A stretch of 64,000 nt of DNA from Pogonophryne albipinna. Taxonomy: Eukaryota > Chordata > Actinopteri > Perciformes > Artedidraconidae. Of this stretch, positions 56,692 through 64,000 are shown one piece after another. Location of the stretch: the NCBI GenBank assembly GCA_028583405.1, contig CM053256.1, forward strand, positions 4,535,995 through 4,599,994, in the 5' to 3' direction. Under the pieces are notes generated by a model. It was not told where the DNA came from, made no database searches, and saw only the letters and a list, made by a program, of their open reading frames with translations. Position 1 is the first letter of the stretch, and every line of letters starts with the position of its first letter. A program made the position numbers and the translations under genes.

Positions 56692-57864
56692 TCATCATAG
56701 ATAAGTCAATCATGTTTTGGTCATATCTTTATCTGTTGAAGGAAAGGTGTGCTGTAGAAAGTCAGACAGATGTGACATTACTTACTTTCTGGATCACTGC
56801 AGGTCGCTGTGCCTCTGAGTGTTTCTCTGAAGAGAAAAGAGGTGGAGATAAACCAACTCAATTCATTTTACCTTCTCCCAAAATATTAATCATTGTTTTG
56901 ATTAGTCATAAAACATATTTTGTACACTAGGATATAAATACATTATAAATCTAAGCTTCATCTATATTTATAACTTAAAAATAAGTATGCAGAGCTCATT
57001 AAATGCGATAAATCTGAAATAATCATCATTGGACCTAAAAAGCTCACCACATCTATCCAAAACTTCACCACCCTCAACATGGACGGCTTCCCAGTTCAAA
57101 CCTCTCCTCACATCCGTAACCTAGGCATCATATTTGACCAAACCCTCTCCTTCAACCAATACATCAAACTGATCACCAAGAAAGCCTTCTTCCACCTCAA
57201 AAACATATCCCGTCTACGTCCATCCCTCTCCCCCATTGCTGCAGAAACCCTCATCCACACCTTCATCACCTCCCGTCTGGACTATTGCAACAGCCTCCTC
57301 TATGGTTCACCTGCAAAAATCCTCAACAAACTCCAATACATTCAGAACTCCGCCACCCGTCTACTCACCCACACCCGAATCCGTGAACACATCACCCCCG
57401 TCCTCATCAAGCTCCACTGGCTCCCCATCCCCCAGATAATTCAGTACAAAATCCTCCTAATGACATACAAAGCCCTCCATAACCTGGCCCCATCCTACAT
57501 TACTGACCTCCTCCACAGACACACTCCCACCCACTCCCTCTGCTCTGTAACTGCTAACCTCCTGCCCCCCCCCCCCCCCCCCACCCGGACCAACCTCAAG
57601 TCCTGGGCGACAGAGCCCTCTCTGTTGCTGCTCCCACCCTCTGGAACTCACTACCCCAACCATCAGAGACTCTTCCTCCCTCATAGAATAAAAAAAAATC
57701 ACTCAAAACTCACCTGTTCAACTGCATTCAACCACTGACCACACCCCCCCCCCCTTATTTTCTCTTATTGTTTTTCTCTTTTAATATATATATATACATA
57801 TATATAATTTTTTATTCTCGGTCAAAGCATCTTTGAGTTTTTAGAAAAGCGCTATATAAGTCTC

Positions 57865-57911
<47 letters not shown>

Positions 57912-60900
57912 TAGGATAAACAGGTTTGATGATTTAAAGATGTTTGTTTCTTATTCGTCTCACTTTTGGGTCCTGAGCTGCTTTGTGACAGCCTCTGCAC
58001 CAGATCAGTCCTGTTCATCTTCTCAAAAGCCTCAGGGATCATCTCCAGCAGTCTGTGCTGGCTGTGATCTTGCACCAAATAAAACACCATGTCCTGCCTG
58101 TCTCTCATCATTAGCCAGCTTGGTGAGATGTCTGGGTAGTCTTTGTCAGGGAGAATTTGACTCAGGACCCTCTTAAAACTGTGTAAATCCTGGTCACTCA
58201 AATCTTTCAGTGTTTCCAGAAGCAGCTCTATGACAGACACCGTCGTTTCCACCTGGTAAAATCAAAGGAGATGTTAGGAGAATGGCAGCCAAGCTGTCCT
58301 CCCTGCTGGACAATATGTCCCACCCCCTCCAGGACACCCTGTCCTCACTGTGCAGCTCCTTCAGCGACAGGCTGCTGCACCCCAGCTGTCTCACGGAGAG
58401 ATACCGCAGGTCCTTCCTTCCTGCAGCGGTCAGACTATACAACCAGCACAGCCCCTAGTAGACCCACCCCCCTCCCCTACACACACCACAACACAGGCTA
58501 TATCACCCCTTTCTGCTAAATACCAATCAACTACGTGCAATATGTGCTATATGTGCAATATATATATGCCGTTAATAACTGTGTAATTTATACCTGGCTG
58601 CTAAATCCTTAAAACCGTTACAAGGTGTGTTTTTTGCAGGGAAACTGGGTTCAGGGGGAGTGGCTGTACCCGTAGGATAGAAAAGGGGGAAGTGATGTCT
58701 GACTCAGAGGTCGCGCGGCTGTGGAGAAGAACGTGTTGCCCACATTCTGTTACTGAGTTTAGGCTAGTTAGCTAGCAGGTTTATTGTTTTGGGTGCAGTC
58801 ACTTTTGCCTCCACTTGCTGTTCAAATAAAGGTTGAAAGAAAAAGTAAATCTGTTTACAGTTCTGTTTCATATGGGTGTTGAGAGATGCATCCATAGATT
58901 TAGTCCCTAATTTTGCTCTCAAAGTGCACCAGATGCATTTAACTTCAACATTTAAAAAAAAATCTTCCCGGGGGAGCATGAGGTCCACACCCCGTTAAAT
59001 TGTCTCACCCACATTGAGGATGCTTCCTACTGTACGCCCATGTTTTATTCCATGCGTCAAGCCAGGCAAATTGGGTCCAAATGTTATTGCATCAATGATC
59101 TGTTAACATTAAATTGAATAAATATATGCTGTAACTATTTTGCTCTTGGCAACTCAAGGGCTCAGGTAATGTGATTACTATGAATAATGGTCCAAAATAA
59201 CATAAAATGCATAGGGTTTTTGTTAAGAAACATACTTTGTCGCCGGCCGGCCGATACATGCCGCGCATTAAGTGGGCCTGTCTGTCAATTAATCCCCGGG
59301 CCACTTTTTCCTCCCAGACCGCCCCTGGCTGTAACGATGCAAATTTCCCCTCTGTGGGACTAATAAAGGTATTCTGATTCTGAATGGGGCAAAAGAGCAA
59401 TTTCTCAGCCGGGATGATTACAGATCATTTTTTGCTTACATCTTGTCAGTTTCAGTGTTTTAAAAGAGTGGATGTGGTAAGAAAACATCAGCCATGTCAC
59501 GCACAACGTATCAGTACACTTTATATTGTTCATCCAATTCATCACAAAACCATTTTTTTATTAATTGGGTTTGAATCATGACTTTATTTGACCTCCTAGG
59601 TAACTCTTTCAAAGGCTGTGGTAGAAAAACTGCGATAAGCCTCTTGATTTACAACAGAGTGGCTGTTTAACCAGTTTCATCTTTTTTTTGTATTTGAAAA
59701 AATACTATATAGATAACATTAACAGTTTTCTTAATCTACTGAGTCAAAGCTGCAATGTGTGAAATTGATGGGACATTACTCACGCTCTGGATCAGAGAAG
59801 GAAGCGGTTCCTCTGAGGATAAAAAAAAAAAGGAAAAGGCCTTTTCATTTATTTCATCCCAATGTGACACACTGACCTCCTCAACAGTGACAGTATAATT
59901 ATTTATATATCCACTTAAAGATATTCTAACACTGTTCAATGGTTTAAGATACATTTGGTATCGGAATATACATAAACGATATTTTTATGAAATAGAAATG
60001 TGTATTTTCACATATTTCTGTCTTTTTTCTCTTACCTTTGGTTCCTGAGCTGATGTCTGACAATCTCTGCACCAGATCAGTCCTGTTCATCGTCTTTAAA
60101 ACCGTTTTGGTCATATTCACACACTTTCCGCTGAACGTCTTCACCATCAGATCCACTGTTTTATCTGTGTTTGCCGCTTTGAGTCGACCCCTTAGGATCA
60201 GTGGGAAACTTTCCTCTAATTCAATGAGTGACTTGAATTGGTTAAGCTCATCTGAACTCAAATCATTCAATGATTCAAGAAGTATCTTCTGAGCCATCAT
60301 GCTTTGTACCTGTAAAGTTTAAAGTAGATATTTTAGAGTGTATGCAGGATAGGATGTCGGTTATGTGTGTGATTCACATCCAAGATCGGAGACTGAGTCT
60401 CTTCTTATTTCTATCACCAAGATTAACTTTTAGATTGTATATTCAAAACTCGATCTACTGTATTGCGGTTGTATGCCTCCACAAAAAGTGGCAGTTTACA
60501 TCCATGGCGATCCAAAATGTCATATCTTTATCATTAATCATTTTAATCCCATGGCATTTTTCCACCAAATTCAAAATCAGTTTATTTTTGTACTCAAGTG
60601 GATGTTTGTCCCAAATCTAAATAAATAGTTATTTGGTTAAGGAAATCCCATTCTTCCACACAGGGCCCAATGGGTCAGTGGATGATTTGAAATGTTGTCA
60701 ATCATTTTAAATCATGTTTGAAAATATGTTGAAAATAATATCATGTTACAGAATATTGTTTCTCAGTGAAGGATTTCCTCGTCGATTTCAGAAACATTTA
60801 CCAGATCAAGGTGAGTTAAGACAACGTATGTTGTTTTAAATGTTTGGCTTAGAGTCATTAATATTTTACTCTCTATTTCATACACCTATTGCATCTCAAA

Positions 60901-62033
60901 AGCAGTGATTATATGAGCAGCACACCATATGATATCCAAACTTTCATTACAATTGTCACGGAGGTGATCTCTGGGCCCATAGATCTCGGCCTCAATTACG
61001 GGTTGTATAGCTTCATTGTTGTTGATTGTGTTCACCTGGTGCCCTGTGTTGTCTCCTCCCCCCTCACCTGTGTCTTGTTGGTTGATTAGTCTGTGGGTAT
61101 TTAGGCTCTGTGTTTCCTGTTTGTGTGTGGGAGATCCTTGTTGCTGGTGACTGTGTTCACATGAGACAGTAAGATTGAGGCTGTGTCATGTACCACAAGG
61201 AGTAATAAATGCCCACACCGGGTTATATTTGAACTCTCTGCCTCTGCCTCCTTGCATGGTCGGACCGCTCAACGGTCAGTCTCACAACAATCCTTTTCAA
61301 AACTAAATATGTACTCACCTCCATGTCTTTCTTATTCTTCTTATATTTCTCAGACTCATCAGCAAGGTCATCGAGAGATCTGACTCATGTGTTCTCAGCA
61401 GTTTATAGAATATCTCTTTTCCTCCAGGTCCACAGACTCTCAAAGGCCCACTTAGGAGAGCCCTCATCTTCTCCCGAGGGCCATGGAGGGATAGGATTTC
61501 CTCATAATGTTCTCTATTGATAACTTTATATGAGAACAGTCCATCCAGAATTGGTTCAATGTTTTTTACTCTCTGGACTAGTGCTAAATTATGGTTATCC
61601 ACAAATAGCTCTGAGGAAAGAAAAGGCAAAGTGGTACACACAATATATTTAATAAAAAGTGGTAAAACCTCATTCATCTAATATTACAAAACTGGAAAAT
61701 TACCTTTTACTCTGAATGAATTACTTCTAAGAAACTGAGGAGCACATCTCTGGTAAATACAAGTTTAATGTGGTGATTCTGTATGATTCTTGTGTAAAAT
61801 TAAGTTTACAGATCCGGGGTCCGGTAAAAACAACCCAATAACCAAACTACCTGATTAGTCGACAATATGCTATTGAGTAAGTTGAGTGAAGAATTTCCTA
61901 AATGATAAAACAGAAGGAAATACGTTTTCCAGTCAGATTCTGCTTTTAAACTCGGCTGTTGTAGCCAACCTTAACTCAAACTAACAGACAGTGTACATGC
62001 TGTAATACCTGTGGACCTACCTTCCTCCATCAT
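38285..62033 (-). CDS. Gene copy B: CARD-PYD(8)-FIIND-CARD protein (exon span)
   Basis: Exons right to left: first exon 62021-62033, N-CARD 61319-61610, PYD-1 60036, PYD-2 57964, PYD-3 56069, PYD-4 55100, then a second series PYD-2 49801, PYD-3 47705, PYD-4 46745, and PYD-5 45739, FIIND (45397 to 42463), short exons and C-CARD with stop at 38285. The segment 46600-51960 repeats 55000-59830, so three PYD cassettes are doubled. Frameshifts relative to copy A occur in the N-CARD, in most of the doubled PYDs, in ZU5 (45053) and in UPA (43530). The gene is complete in layout but not as a clean reading frame; some of this may be consensus error. Predicted intact form about 1,300 residues, cytosolic. 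Confidence 0.7.
38773..39610. mobile_element. Non-autonomous hAT nested in Tc1 (copy B)
   Basis: Same ends and 8-bp flanks (agtgtaag/attgtaag) as 446-1284. Shared position shows that it predates the A/B duplication. Confidence 0.75.
39855..40109 (+). pseudogene. Tc1 transposase N-terminal fragment (copy B)
   Basis: 84 codons like 1529-1783, one residue different near the start ([11 protein letters not shown]). Helix-turn-helix only, no catalytic core. Confidence 0.85.
40605..40822. mobile_element. MITE-like element (copy B)
   Basis: Same as 2279-2496 with the same inverted ends. Confidence 0.4.
41154..41198 (-). CDS. FIIND-CARD linker exon, copy B
   Basis: 45 nt, phase 1 in and out, [15 protein letters not shown]; identical to copy A. 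Confidence 0.7.
41364..41966 (+). mobile_element. LINE RT fragment (copy B intron)
   Basis: Duplicate of 3038-3640: [23 protein letters not shown] and the same early stop. Confidence 0.75.
42205..42234 (-). CDS. 30-nt exon after UPA, copy B
   Basis: Same as 3879-3908 (ELRNSGDSD), phase 1 in and out. Confidence 0.6.
42463..42610 (-). CDS. FIIND UPA C-terminal exon, copy B
   Basis: 148 nt, phase 0 in and phase 1 out. [20 protein letters not shown] and [16 protein letters not shown]. Differs from copy A at TRWSHT for PQWSHK. Open. Confidence 0.7.
43435..43553 (-). pseudogene. FIIND UPA middle exon, copy B (2-bp deletion)
   Basis: 119 nt against 121 in copy A; two bases are missing in the run at about 43530. 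The [13 protein letters not shown] stretch is still present but the upstream frame now meets a TAA when spliced at ttttccag. Either a real lesion or a consensus error. Confidence 0.65.
44090..44320 (+). repeat. tRNA-derived SINE (copy B intron)
   Basis: Match of 5765-5990; B box GGTTCAAGTCC at 44157-44167. Confidence 0.55.
44589..44842 (-). CDS. FIIND ZU5/UPA junction exon, copy B (intact)
   Basis: 254 nt, phase 1 in. Carries the [11 protein letters not shown] cleavage motif, [17 protein letters not shown] and then [15 protein letters not shown] in one frame, without the extra G of copy A. Most likely donor gttact, phase 0. Confidence 0.8.
44928..45143 (-). pseudogene. FIIND ZU5 exon, copy B (1-bp insertion)
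   Basis: 216 nt against 215 in copy A: GAGCC replaces GAGC near 45053, so the frame [20 protein letters not shown] ends in a shift, while the second part ([27 protein letters not shown]) is read in another frame. All motifs present. Confidence 0.75.
45324..45397 (-). CDS. FIIND N-terminal exon, copy B
   Basis: 74 nt, identical coding to 6998-7071 (WTKLEPEVN, acidic tail), phase 0 in and phase 2 out. Confidence 0.7.
45506..45549 (-). CDS. Linker exon PYD-5/FIIND, copy B
   Basis: 44 nt, phase 1 in and phase 0 out; [15 protein letters not shown]. Confidence 0.6.
45739..46000 (-). CDS. PYD-5 exon, copy B
   Basis: 262 nt, open, phases 0/1. Same domain as 7411-7672, with V to S next to the exon start ([10 protein letters not shown]). 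Single copy in gene B, not part of the doubled segment. Confidence 0.85.
46151..46179 (-). CDS. Linker exon PYD-4/PYD-5, copy B
   Basis: 29 nt, [10 protein letters not shown], phases 1/0. Confidence 0.6.
46745..47030 (-). pseudogene. PYD-4 exon, copy B first unit (frame-disrupted)
   Basis: 286 nt, so the total length fits the phase rule, but one extra base (gactgcagg) and one missing base (ctctgtaat) shift the second half. Pieces [20 protein letters not shown] and [19 protein letters not shown] are in different frames. Stop in frame near 46785. Confidence 0.65.
47400..47443 (-). CDS. Linker exon PYD-3/PYD-4, copy B first unit
   Basis: 44 nt, [15 protein letters not shown], phases 1/0, same as copy A. 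Confidence 0.6.
47705..47987 (-). pseudogene. PYD-3 exon, copy B first unit (three insertions)
   Basis: 283 nt against 280: single extra bases near 47740, 47807 and 47950 relative to copy A. Domain text ([31 protein letters not shown]) remains. The net length keeps phase, but local frames are wrong. Confidence 0.65.
48118..48513. repeat. (GACA)n microsatellite, expanded
   Basis: About 395 bp of gaca/gacg units, twice as long as the tracts at 9790 and 56488 in the same intron. Repeat-encoded frames (DRQT, LSVC) are not genes. Confidence 0.95.
48610..48650 (-). CDS. Linker exon PYD-2/PYD-3, copy B first unit
   Basis: 41 nt, [14 protein letters not shown], phases 1/0. Confidence 0.6.
48812..49746 (+). 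mobile_element. L2-like LINE 3' fragment (copy B first unit)
   Basis: As 10290-11217; open from 48904 ([31 protein letters not shown]), but shifted after LHWLSIPS by an inserted base near 49256. The (ATT)n tail is longer. Confidence 0.85.
49801..50090 (-). pseudogene. PYD-2 exon, copy B first unit (1-bp insertion)
   Basis: 290 nt against 289: an extra G near 49973 (AGGGTAGCC) splits the exon into [20 protein letters not shown] and, in another frame, [20 protein letters not shown] and [12 protein letters not shown]. Confidence 0.65.
50105..51242 (+). mobile_element. LINE 3' fragment (copy B first unit, indel-rich)
   Basis: As 11583-12695, but with many one-base gains and losses relative to the three other copies; the short ORF end is broken. 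Tail GGGACTAATAAAGGTATTCT kept. Confidence 0.6.
51901..51929 (-). CDS. Linker exon PYD-1/PYD-2 type, copy B first unit
   Basis: 29 nt, [10 protein letters not shown] with silent differences, phases 1/0. In this unit the exon to its right is PYD-4 (55100-55388), not PYD-1, so the doubled segment joins PYD-4 to this linker; phases still match. Confidence 0.6.
52360..54662. repeat. Large inverted repeat (foldback) with 850-bp arms
   Basis: Left arm 52360-53209 is the reverse complement of right arm 53797-54662, with scattered differences; spacer 53210-53796. Outer ends read TAATGATTTATTTTGTAATA and its complement. Inserted in the intron between linker 51901 and PYD-4 55100, where copy A has simple sequence (about 8110-8210). 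The spacer has a LINE-like tail (CAATAAACCTTAGCTTAG). See separate finding for sites within the arms. Confidence 0.85.
52815..53154 (-). other. Unrecognised open frame in left arm, possibly two exons
   Basis: A 111-codon minus-strand frame with a AATAAA just after its stop (near 52815). A donor-like gtaaga after YCVKRN (about 53030) and an acceptor-like tctcagcag before [14 protein letters not shown] would remove the middle and keep the frame end [13 protein letters not shown]. The right arm has the same sequence, but the donor GT is changed. No family recognised. Confidence 0.3.
55100..55388 (-). pseudogene. PYD-4 exon, copy B second unit (disrupted)
   Basis: 289 nt with several indels against copy A (gttcctgttcagg, ccacacgactgcgg, gtagagtcatg). 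[16 protein letters not shown] at the start and VDRMVETCG later in shifted frames. Splice sites kept. Confidence 0.6.
55761..55804 (-). CDS. Linker exon PYD-3/PYD-4, copy B second unit
   Basis: 44 nt, [15 protein letters not shown], phases 1/0. Confidence 0.6.
56069..56356 (-). pseudogene. PYD-3 exon, copy B second unit (disrupted)
   Basis: 288 nt against 280, with small insertions and deletions throughout. [11 protein letters not shown] and [19 protein letters not shown] recognisable in different frames. Near the donor the bases gagctggtctttg look like a PYD-1/PYD-2-type end (tcctgagctg), which may be gene conversion or error. Confidence 0.6.
56488..56690. repeat. (GACA)n microsatellite, second unit
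   Basis: About 200 bp of gaca with gacggg interruptions, same intron position as 9790 and 48118. Confidence 0.95.
56786..56826 (-). CDS. Linker exon PYD-2/PYD-3, copy B second unit
   Basis: 41 nt, [14 protein letters not shown], phases 1/0. Confidence 0.6.
56986..57909 (+). mobile_element. L2-like LINE 3' fragment (copy B second unit)
   Basis: As 10290-11217 and nearly identical to it; 219-codon C-terminal RT frame from 57079, shorter poly-C run, same (ATT)n tail. Confidence 0.85.
57964..58252 (-). CDS. PYD-2 exon, copy B second unit
   Basis: 289 nt, open, phases 0/1. [20 protein letters not shown], then the same atypical [18 protein letters not shown] middle and [11 protein letters not shown] end as copy A; differs at HSFKRVLSQ for YRFKMILSQ. 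Confidence 0.8.
58267..59382 (+). mobile_element. LINE 3' fragment (copy B second unit)
   Basis: As 11583-12695, nearly identical. Confidence 0.6.
59784..59812 (-). CDS. Linker exon PYD-1/PYD-2, copy B
   Basis: 29 nt, [10 protein letters not shown], phases 1/0. Confidence 0.65.
60036..60309 (-). CDS. PYD-1 exon, copy B
   Basis: 274 nt, open, coding identical to 13349-13622 and 16461-16734 as far as read: [20 protein letters not shown] and [13 protein letters not shown]. Phase 0 entry from the N-CARD exon. Confidence 0.85.
60955..61275 (+). repeat. LTR-like or non-autonomous repeat (copy B intron)
   Basis: Same as 17383-17700: TGTCACGGAGGTG start, GTTCACCTGG, AATAAATGCC. Its presence in both copies predates their duplication. 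Confidence 0.35.
61319..61610 (-). CDS. N-terminal CARD exon, copy B (1-bp deletion near end)
   Basis: 292 nt against 293. The CARD core [14 protein letters not shown] to [13 protein letters not shown] is intact; one A is missing at about 61374 (cgagagatc for cgagaagatc), so the lysine-rich tail is shifted and the exon would leave out of phase. Confidence 0.75.
62021..62033 (-). CDS. First coding exon, copy B
   Basis: ATGATGGAGGAAG then gtaggt. Copy A has ACGATGG, so B gains one more Met in frame. Splices to the CARD exon as in A. Confidence 0.65.
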
Positions 62034-64000
62034 GTTTAGATCAGGTGCTGCCGAGGATCAAGGAGCTATTAAAAAAAGGTATTGTTGTTAGACTTTACAT
62101 ATACCTCTGTTGTCTCTTATACATTTAGAAAGAGAAACAAAATGCTGTCTTTCTTTAACGGTCCCCACACTAAGAAATGAATAATTAAAACTAGCTTAGG
62201 CTACACCACACATTGTGAGGCTCATTTAAATGACAACTCCAAATGTTTAGCCAAAGAAAAAAAAGTACTATGAAGACATGTGTGAATCAGAAACAGACAA
62301 TAAAGCCAATGATAAAAAAAAAAGAAAAGCTACAAGTAAAGTGAAAGGCTCTTTAAGAACTTCTCATGCACAGCGTTGAGCCATCATGAAAGGAAAATCA
62401 GTTTGTGGTAGCTTAAGGAACAATTTTGAGTTAATTCAGTCCAAATCTAAAGATGCTCAATTTCCAATGATATAAAACTATTTCGGAAATCATTTGAGAA
62501 GCTAACACAACAGATTGTTTGCCATTTTGTTATTTAAAAATGTCTCGAGCAAGTACTAATTCTCCAATAAGTTAAAAACTGCTTTTTTAATCCAGTATTT
62601 ATAGGTTAAAAGCTTTACAGCCCAGGAAAAGGTCATTGCCACGCAGCACAAACTCCACAATACTAAAAGTAGCTTTTTTGTAATTGTCTAACACATGAAA
62701 CCTGTCATAACAGTTTCAGACGTATTTTGTAAATCTAGACGTCAGGAAACGGAACCCTAAAAAACCAGAAGCGATATGTCAGTGAGACAGTTATTAAGTG
62801 AATGTGTAGTGACTGAATAATATAACCAAAATGTCCATTTTACATGTCATTAGCGCAAAGAAAACGCAGAAAGGTTAAAGTGAAAGCAAAAAGTTCCATT
62901 AATGTTCAATAACTGCGGGACACCAGTTGGCCGTGATCTGTCTCGTGAACGTTAAACCTGTTCGTGCTGCACGTAGAGATAAAACTCACCGGATGTTTCT
63001 CTCTTTCTCCCTCAGTCTGCTTCCAACAGGTTCTCAATATCTTTCAGTATCTTTAAACTTTATGAAAACAGAGACAACGTTTAAATCCCGCCACATTTCT
63101 ACCTCTCGTTCAGTTTCAAGAAGAGGAAGTTAAACGTGTGTGTGTCCTTTTCTCTGAAGTGACGTGGTTCTCTTTACTGCTCAAACCACCGCCCTTTTTC
63201 CTGAACATTGTTGAACTAGCCTATCTTTTAACAATAACAAATAAAACATTCTACCATACATTCTTAAAGATATTGATACTGTAGGAATTAGTACTAGTTA
63301 GACTACTCCCACAAGTGCTATGAAGAACCATTACTGTGTATCTTGTGAGTACTCCTCTGACCAAATTAAAACAATAGAAAACAATCATACAGACTCACAA
63401 TATGTATCATACTCACATGAAGTTTAAAACAGGCAGAGTTGTCTTTCATGCCGAAGCCATGAACTCCTATATAAAGAAGAGCTATTGTGGACTGAATTTA
63501 ACCAGCAAATACTTAATATGCACTTTATAAACAGCACTTTTAAAAACAAAGTTACATGTGCTTTACATAGACAAAGCTGAATAAAAAGCCCAACCATAAT
63601 ATTAATAAAACAAATGACAAAAATAATAGAGCAGAAAGGACATATTGGAAATAAAATGGTTTATAAAACAAAATAAAAAGCAGTTTTAAACAGATAATTT
63701 CTTACCAGTATTTTAAAGAATCTCTGCCAGACTCAGTCGTCACACAGACATTACATAGCTGCATTTTTGCTTATATAACATCTGGGGATGCAGTTAGGAT
63801 GGAGGGACGCATTCAGAGCCCCATGTGGTAACTGGAGTGTAATCCAGCATCACTTCAGAGGGTAACAACACACTTTAAAATGAATCCTTAAAAAGCATTT
63901 CATGACCTACATCCCACACATGAATTTACAACTGAAATGAGAAAATCTAACAAATTACAAACACATTACATTTCCAAATGTGTATTATTGAACTCCAACA
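62034..64000. other. Upstream region of copy B, no coding gene seen
   Basis: Homologous to 18478-20400. The block 63095-63200 (CTCGTTCAGTTTC, GAGGAAGTTAAACGTG, ACGTGGTTCTC, AACCACCGCCC) is the best conserved part. The composite site is GGAAACGGAA at 62745-62754, one base off the copy A form. No exon recognised to the window end. Confidence 0.5.

Noticed and set aside
1..64000. NACHT or LRR exons of a classical NLR, and CRISPR-like arrays
   Set aside because: No Walker A or leucine-rich repeat text on either strand; the only short tandem repeats are microsatellites.

Overview
This window looks like a teleost fish genome, probably a percomorph. The evidence is fish-type Tc1, hAT, L2-like LINE, Gypsy and tRNA-SINE repeats, intron-rich genes with GT-AG boundaries, and exons for pyrin (PYD), FIIND and CARD death-fold domains of inflammasome proteins. 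No NACHT or LRR exon, no rRNA gene, no functional tRNA gene and no CRISPR array was seen.

The main content is a tandem family of minus-strand genes. Exon phases fit one unusual architecture: a short first exon, an N-terminal CARD exon, an array of PYD exons each separated by a 29-44 nt linker exon, a split FIIND (ZU5-UPA) and a C-terminal CARD. No NACHT/LRR block lies between. Copy A fills 1-18460 and runs off the left edge inside the last CARD exon. Copy B fills 38285-62033 and has a longer PYD array (eight PYD exons against five types in A). Copy C (about 20736-30215) is a gutted relic. It keeps the 3' UTR, the last codons of the C-CARD, one linker exon and the first exon, and it has lost the rest by two deletions and gained transposons. 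Upstream DNA of A (18478-20735) and of B (62034-64000) is homologous, so the array probably continues to the right.

Layout: 1-18460 gene A, with an internal 1000-N gap at 13653-14652 flanked by a near-identical duplicate; 18478-20735 upstream region with a conserved promoter-like block; 20736-31185 relic C, holding a KCNE-like fragment and a Gypsy gag-pro element that is itself invaded by a hAT and a LINE tail; 31186-34700 non-genic DNA with one LINE tail; 34708-38285 the 3' UTR of gene B, interrupted by a 2.9 kb LINE; 38285-62033 gene B, with a second PYD unit and an 850-bp-arm inverted repeat at 52360-54662; 62034-64000 upstream DNA.

How the parts would work (inference from known families): a FIIND of the NLRP1/CARD8 type cleaves itself at a Phe-Ser bond and leaves a UPA-CARD fragment that can recruit caspase or ASC. 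Here the N-terminal side would carry a CARD plus a string of PYDs in place of NACHT-LRR. Both full copies carry frameshifts at different sites and one block is rich in single-base indels, so whether they are functional or damaged by assembly error cannot be settled from sequence alone.
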